Origin: Stenotrophomonas cyclobalanopsidis
GTDB lineage: Bacteria > Pseudomonadota > Gammaproteobacteria > Xanthomonadales > Xanthomonadaceae
DNA: 37,018 nucleotides
Assembly (NCBI RefSeq): GCF_008710035.1
Contig: NZ_VYKI01000021.1
Coordinates: 1 to 37,018 of the forward strand
Direction of reading: 5' to 3'
Of this stretch, positions 34,992 to 37,018 are shown piece by piece (the first letter of the stretch is position 1; each line of letters begins with the position of its first letter). A program made the position numbers and the translations under genes. The notes beneath the pieces were generated by a model. It did not search any database, was not told the DNA's origin, and was given only the letters and a program-made list of their open reading frames with translations.

Positions 34992-35801
34992 TCAGCGCAC
35001 CGCCTGCACCTGGCGCTGGTCGTCCAGCACCACCACATGGTCGGCGCGGTCGGGCAGGGCACGCAGCGCCTGCCGGCTGACCCGTTCGTAGTACTGCACG
35101 AAACGCTCCAGCTGCGGACGGCTCATGCCGTGCCGGCCGGGCTGGGCGGCCTGCAGGTGCTGTTCCTGCTGCCAGCGCCAGCGCGGCACCACCGAGAAAT
35201 CCGGCGGCTGCAGGAACCACAGGCGGTCGCAGCGCTGCCACAGCGCCGGGTAGTCGCGGGCCAGCGCCTGGTTGCACCAGCGCCGCCAGCGGCCATCCGG
35301 GTCGGCCTCGCGCTCCAGCGCGTTCAAGGGGCTGTCCAGCTCGGCATCGTCCTGCGCGGGCGTGCCGAGGAACCAGCCTTCGAACACCAGCAGGTCCAGC
35401 GGGGCGTCCCACGCTGCCCATTGCGCCTCGGGCAGGCGCTCATCGGCCAGTTTGTCGAAGCGCGGCAGTGCCAGCGGCTGGCGTGCGGCCACCGCGTCAA
35501 GCACGGCATGGGCCAGCGGTACATCGTGGGTGCCGGGCGGGCCGCGGGTGATCAGCAGCGGGTGGACCTGGCGGGCGAGGCGCTGGCGTTGCGCGCGGGT
35601 CAGGTAGACATCATCGATGGACAGCGCTGCCGCGTTCAGGCCGCGTGCCTGGGCGCGGGCGACCACCTGTGCGGCCAGCGTCGATTTGCCGCTGCCCTGT
35701 ACGCCGCTGATCGCCAATACTGGCACCGTGGCGCCGCTGGCCAGCGCATCGTCAAGCGCCTGCTCGGCAAGCGCATCCGGGAATCCTTTCACCTGGGGCA
35801 T
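34992..35801 (-). CDS. P-loop kinase, D-glycerate 3-kinase-like
   Basis: 269 residues from ATG 35801 (MPQVKGFPDALAEQ). Walker A is SGVQGSGKSTLAAQVV, and the DDVYLTRAQRQRLAR and ITRGPPGTHD segments are shared with plant-type glycerate kinase (GLYK) and bacterial YggC-like kinases. VFEGWFLG is the Walker B region. WFLQPPDFSVVPRWRWQQEQ and the closing FVQYYERV complete the family pattern. Likely substrate is D-glycerate or a related small hydroxy acid, with moderate certainty. An ATG at 35861 with AAAGG before it is the alternative start; it would add 20 residues and overlap the divergent pdxH start. Confidence 0.85.
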   Translation of the reverse strand: MPQVKGFPDALAEQALDDALASGATVPVLAISGVQGSGKSTLAAQVVARAQARGLNAAALSIDDVYLTRAQRQRLARQVHPLLITRGPPGTHDVPLAHAVLDAVAARQPLALPRFDKLADERLPEAQWAAWDAPLDLLVFEGWFLGTPAQDDAELDSPLNALEREADPDGRWRRWCNQALARDYPALWQRCDRLWFLQPPDFSVVPRWRWQQEQHLQAAQPGRHGMSRPQLERFVQYYERVSRQALRALPDRADHVVVLDDQRQVQAVR

Positions 35802-35859
35802 GTACGCAGCAGCAACGATGCCGCCACAATAGCCCAATCCGTGTGAGAAGAAGCGAACC

Positions 35860-36459
35860 ATGAGCGACCTTTACGCCGAAGCCTTGTCCACCTTTGCTGC
35901 CCTGTTCGACGAGGCAAAGCAGAGCCGCGAGGTCGAGCCCAACGCGATGACCGTGGCCACCGCCGATGCGCAGGGCCGCCCGTCGGCGCGCACCGTGCTG
36001 CTGAAGGCCTTCGACGCGCGCGGTTTCGTGTTCTACACGCATCTGGACAGCCACAAGGGCCAGGAGCTGCAGGTCAACCCGCAGGCGGCGCTGCTGTTCC
36101 TGTGGCGCAGCCTGCGCGAGGCCGGCATCCAGGTGCGCATCGAAGGGCGAGTGGAGCAGGTGGCCGACGTCGAGGCTGACGCCTATTTCGCCAGCCGCCC
36201 GCGCATGAGCCAGATCGGCGCGTGGGCGTCGCTGCAGTCGAAGACGCTGGCAGCGCGCGAGGCGTTCGATGCGCGCGTGGCCGAGGTCGAAGCCCGTTTC
36301 CAGGGCAAGGACGTGCCGCGCCCGGACGGCTGGAGCGGCCTGCGTGTAGTGCCGGACCGCATCGAGTTCTGGTACGGCGCGCAGTTCCGCCTGCACGAAC
36401 GCTGGTGCTATGAAGCCGGTGCCGAAGGGCGCTGGAGCAAGCGGTTGTTGTATCCGTGA
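35860..36459 (+). CDS. pdxH: Pyridoxamine/pyridoxine 5'-phosphate oxidase
   Basis: 199 residues. It oxidises PNP or PMP to PLP with FMN. Motifs: [35 protein letters not shown] FMN segment, [49 protein letters not shown] and the C-terminal [15 protein letters not shown], then RLLYP. Divergent from the P-loop kinase with about 58 bases between starts. Its stop overlaps the next start (GTGA). Confidence 0.97.
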   Translation: MSDLYAEALSTFAALFDEAKQSREVEPNAMTVATADAQGRPSARTVLLKAFDARGFVFYTHLDSHKGQELQVNPQAALLFLWRSLREAGIQVRIEGRVEQVADVEADAYFASRPRMSQIGAWASLQSKTLAAREAFDARVAEVEARFQGKDVPRPDGWSGLRVVPDRIEFWYGAQFRLHERWCYEAGAEGRWSKRLLYP

Positions 36460-36923
36460 ATGACGCCGCGCCGACGATCCGCCAGGCCACGCCGGCCGAC
36501 GCGGCGGCGTGGGCGCAGCTGCGGCTGGACCTGTGGCCCGATGCCGATGACCTGCTGGAGGCGCTGGCGCAGTCGCTGGACGATGCCGAAGGCGCGGTGT
36601 TCCTGGCCTGCCTGGCCGATGGTGACGCCGTGGGTTTCGCAGAAGTGCGGCTGCGCCACGACTACGTCAACGGTACCGGATCTTCGCCGGTGGGCTTCCT
36701 GGAAGGCTGGTGCGTACAGCCTTCGTGGCAGGGCCATGGCGTGGGCCGTGGCCTGCTGGCGGCGGTGCAGGACTGGACGCGCGCGGCCGGCTGCAGCGAA
36801 CTCGCTTCGGACAGCCGCGTGGAGGATGTGCACGCGCACGCTGCGCACCGCGCCTGCGGCTTCGAGGAAACCGAGCGCGTGGTGTATTTCCGCATGGCAT
36901 TGGATGCAGAGCCAGGCCGATAG
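36456..36923 (+). CDS. aac(6')-Iz: Aminoglycoside 6'-N-acetyltransferase, AAC(6')-Iz-like
   Basis: 155 residues from GTG 36456, overlapping the pdxH stop as GTGA. A GNAT fold with [56 protein letters not shown] (acetyl-CoA loop Q-x2-G-x-G) and the closing [32 protein letters not shown]. These strings agree with the intrinsic S. maltophilia AAC(6')-Iz as remembered, with scattered changes such as Cys for Tyr in EGWCVQP. Such enzymes acetylate tobramycin, netilmicin and amikacin at the 6'-amine. The chromosomal position behind pdxH, without mobile elements, supports an intrinsic gene. Whether this allele confers resistance is not shown by sequence. Confidence 0.88.
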   Translation: MNDAAPTIRQATPADAAAWAQLRLDLWPDADDLLEALAQSLDDAEGAVFLACLADGDAVGFAEVRLRHDYVNGTGSSPVGFLEGWCVQPSWQGHGVGRGLLAAVQDWTRAAGCSELASDSRVEDVHAHAAHRACGFEETERVVYFRMALDAEPGR

Positions 36924-36940
36924 CCGCTTTGTAGAGTCGT

Positions 36941-37018
<78 letters not shown>

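Overview
The window is about 37 kb of high-GC DNA that reads as a chromosomal segment of a Stenotrophomonas, most likely of the S. maltophilia complex. Three things point there: a chromosomal aminoglycoside 6'-N-acetyltransferase of the AAC(6')-Iz type, dense intergenic GTAG-headed palindromes of the kind known as SMAG repeats, and a metX-metB-homoserine dehydrogenase operon behind a SAM-I riboswitch, as in Xanthomonadales. This assignment rests on recognition, not on a search. Most genes are ordinary chromosomal genes. No phage, transposase, tRNA, rRNA or CRISPR array was seen.

Layout. 145-5233 (minus): TonB-dependent receptor, a secreted protein of unknown function, and the redox chaperone Hsp33. 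5311-6066 (plus): monofunctional peptidoglycan glycosyltransferase. 6067-8231: a two-gene cassette (GT2 glycosyltransferase and twin-CBS protein) framed on both sides by near-identical inverted repeats of about 365 bp. 8235-13659 (minus): AsmA-family protein, hemolysin-III-family membrane protein, peptide release factor 3, and a secreted M23 peptidase. 13775-17331 (plus): promoter, SAM riboswitch and the translationally coupled metX-metB-hom genes for methionine synthesis. 17544-20082 (minus): secreted alpha/beta hydrolase and L-serine dehydratase. 20183-20410 (plus): a small glutaredoxin-like protein. 20516-22305 (minus): a yceI - cytochrome b561 - yceI operon. 22468-29636 (plus): two tandem paralogous hybrid sensor kinases with periplasmic propellers. 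29637-30248: a 612-bp repeat nest with no gene. 30249-35801 (minus): MFS exporter, hemE, a tiny WGR protein, aroB, aroK and a P-loop kinase. 35860-36923 (plus): pdxH and the AAC(6')-Iz-like acetyltransferase. From 36941 the sequence is poly-G and looks like a sequencing or contig-end artefact.

The most unusual signal is non-coding. Four copies of a roughly 105-bp double stem-loop (6104-6208, 8096-8198, 29710-29811, 30058-30159) share a core close to GTAAATACGTCCATGTAG. Their outer 25-27-bp stems, and partly their inner stems, differ in sequence between copies but stay complementary within each copy. Each copy sits in a larger composite repeat made of a T-run, a GGGCTTGCAGCCC-type hairpin, usually a SMAG palindrome, and the double stem-loop. 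In three cases this composite begins one base after a stop codon. Separately, the tandem sensor kinases lie divergent to the yceI-b561-yceI operon, which suggests an uncharacterised envelope-sensing module.
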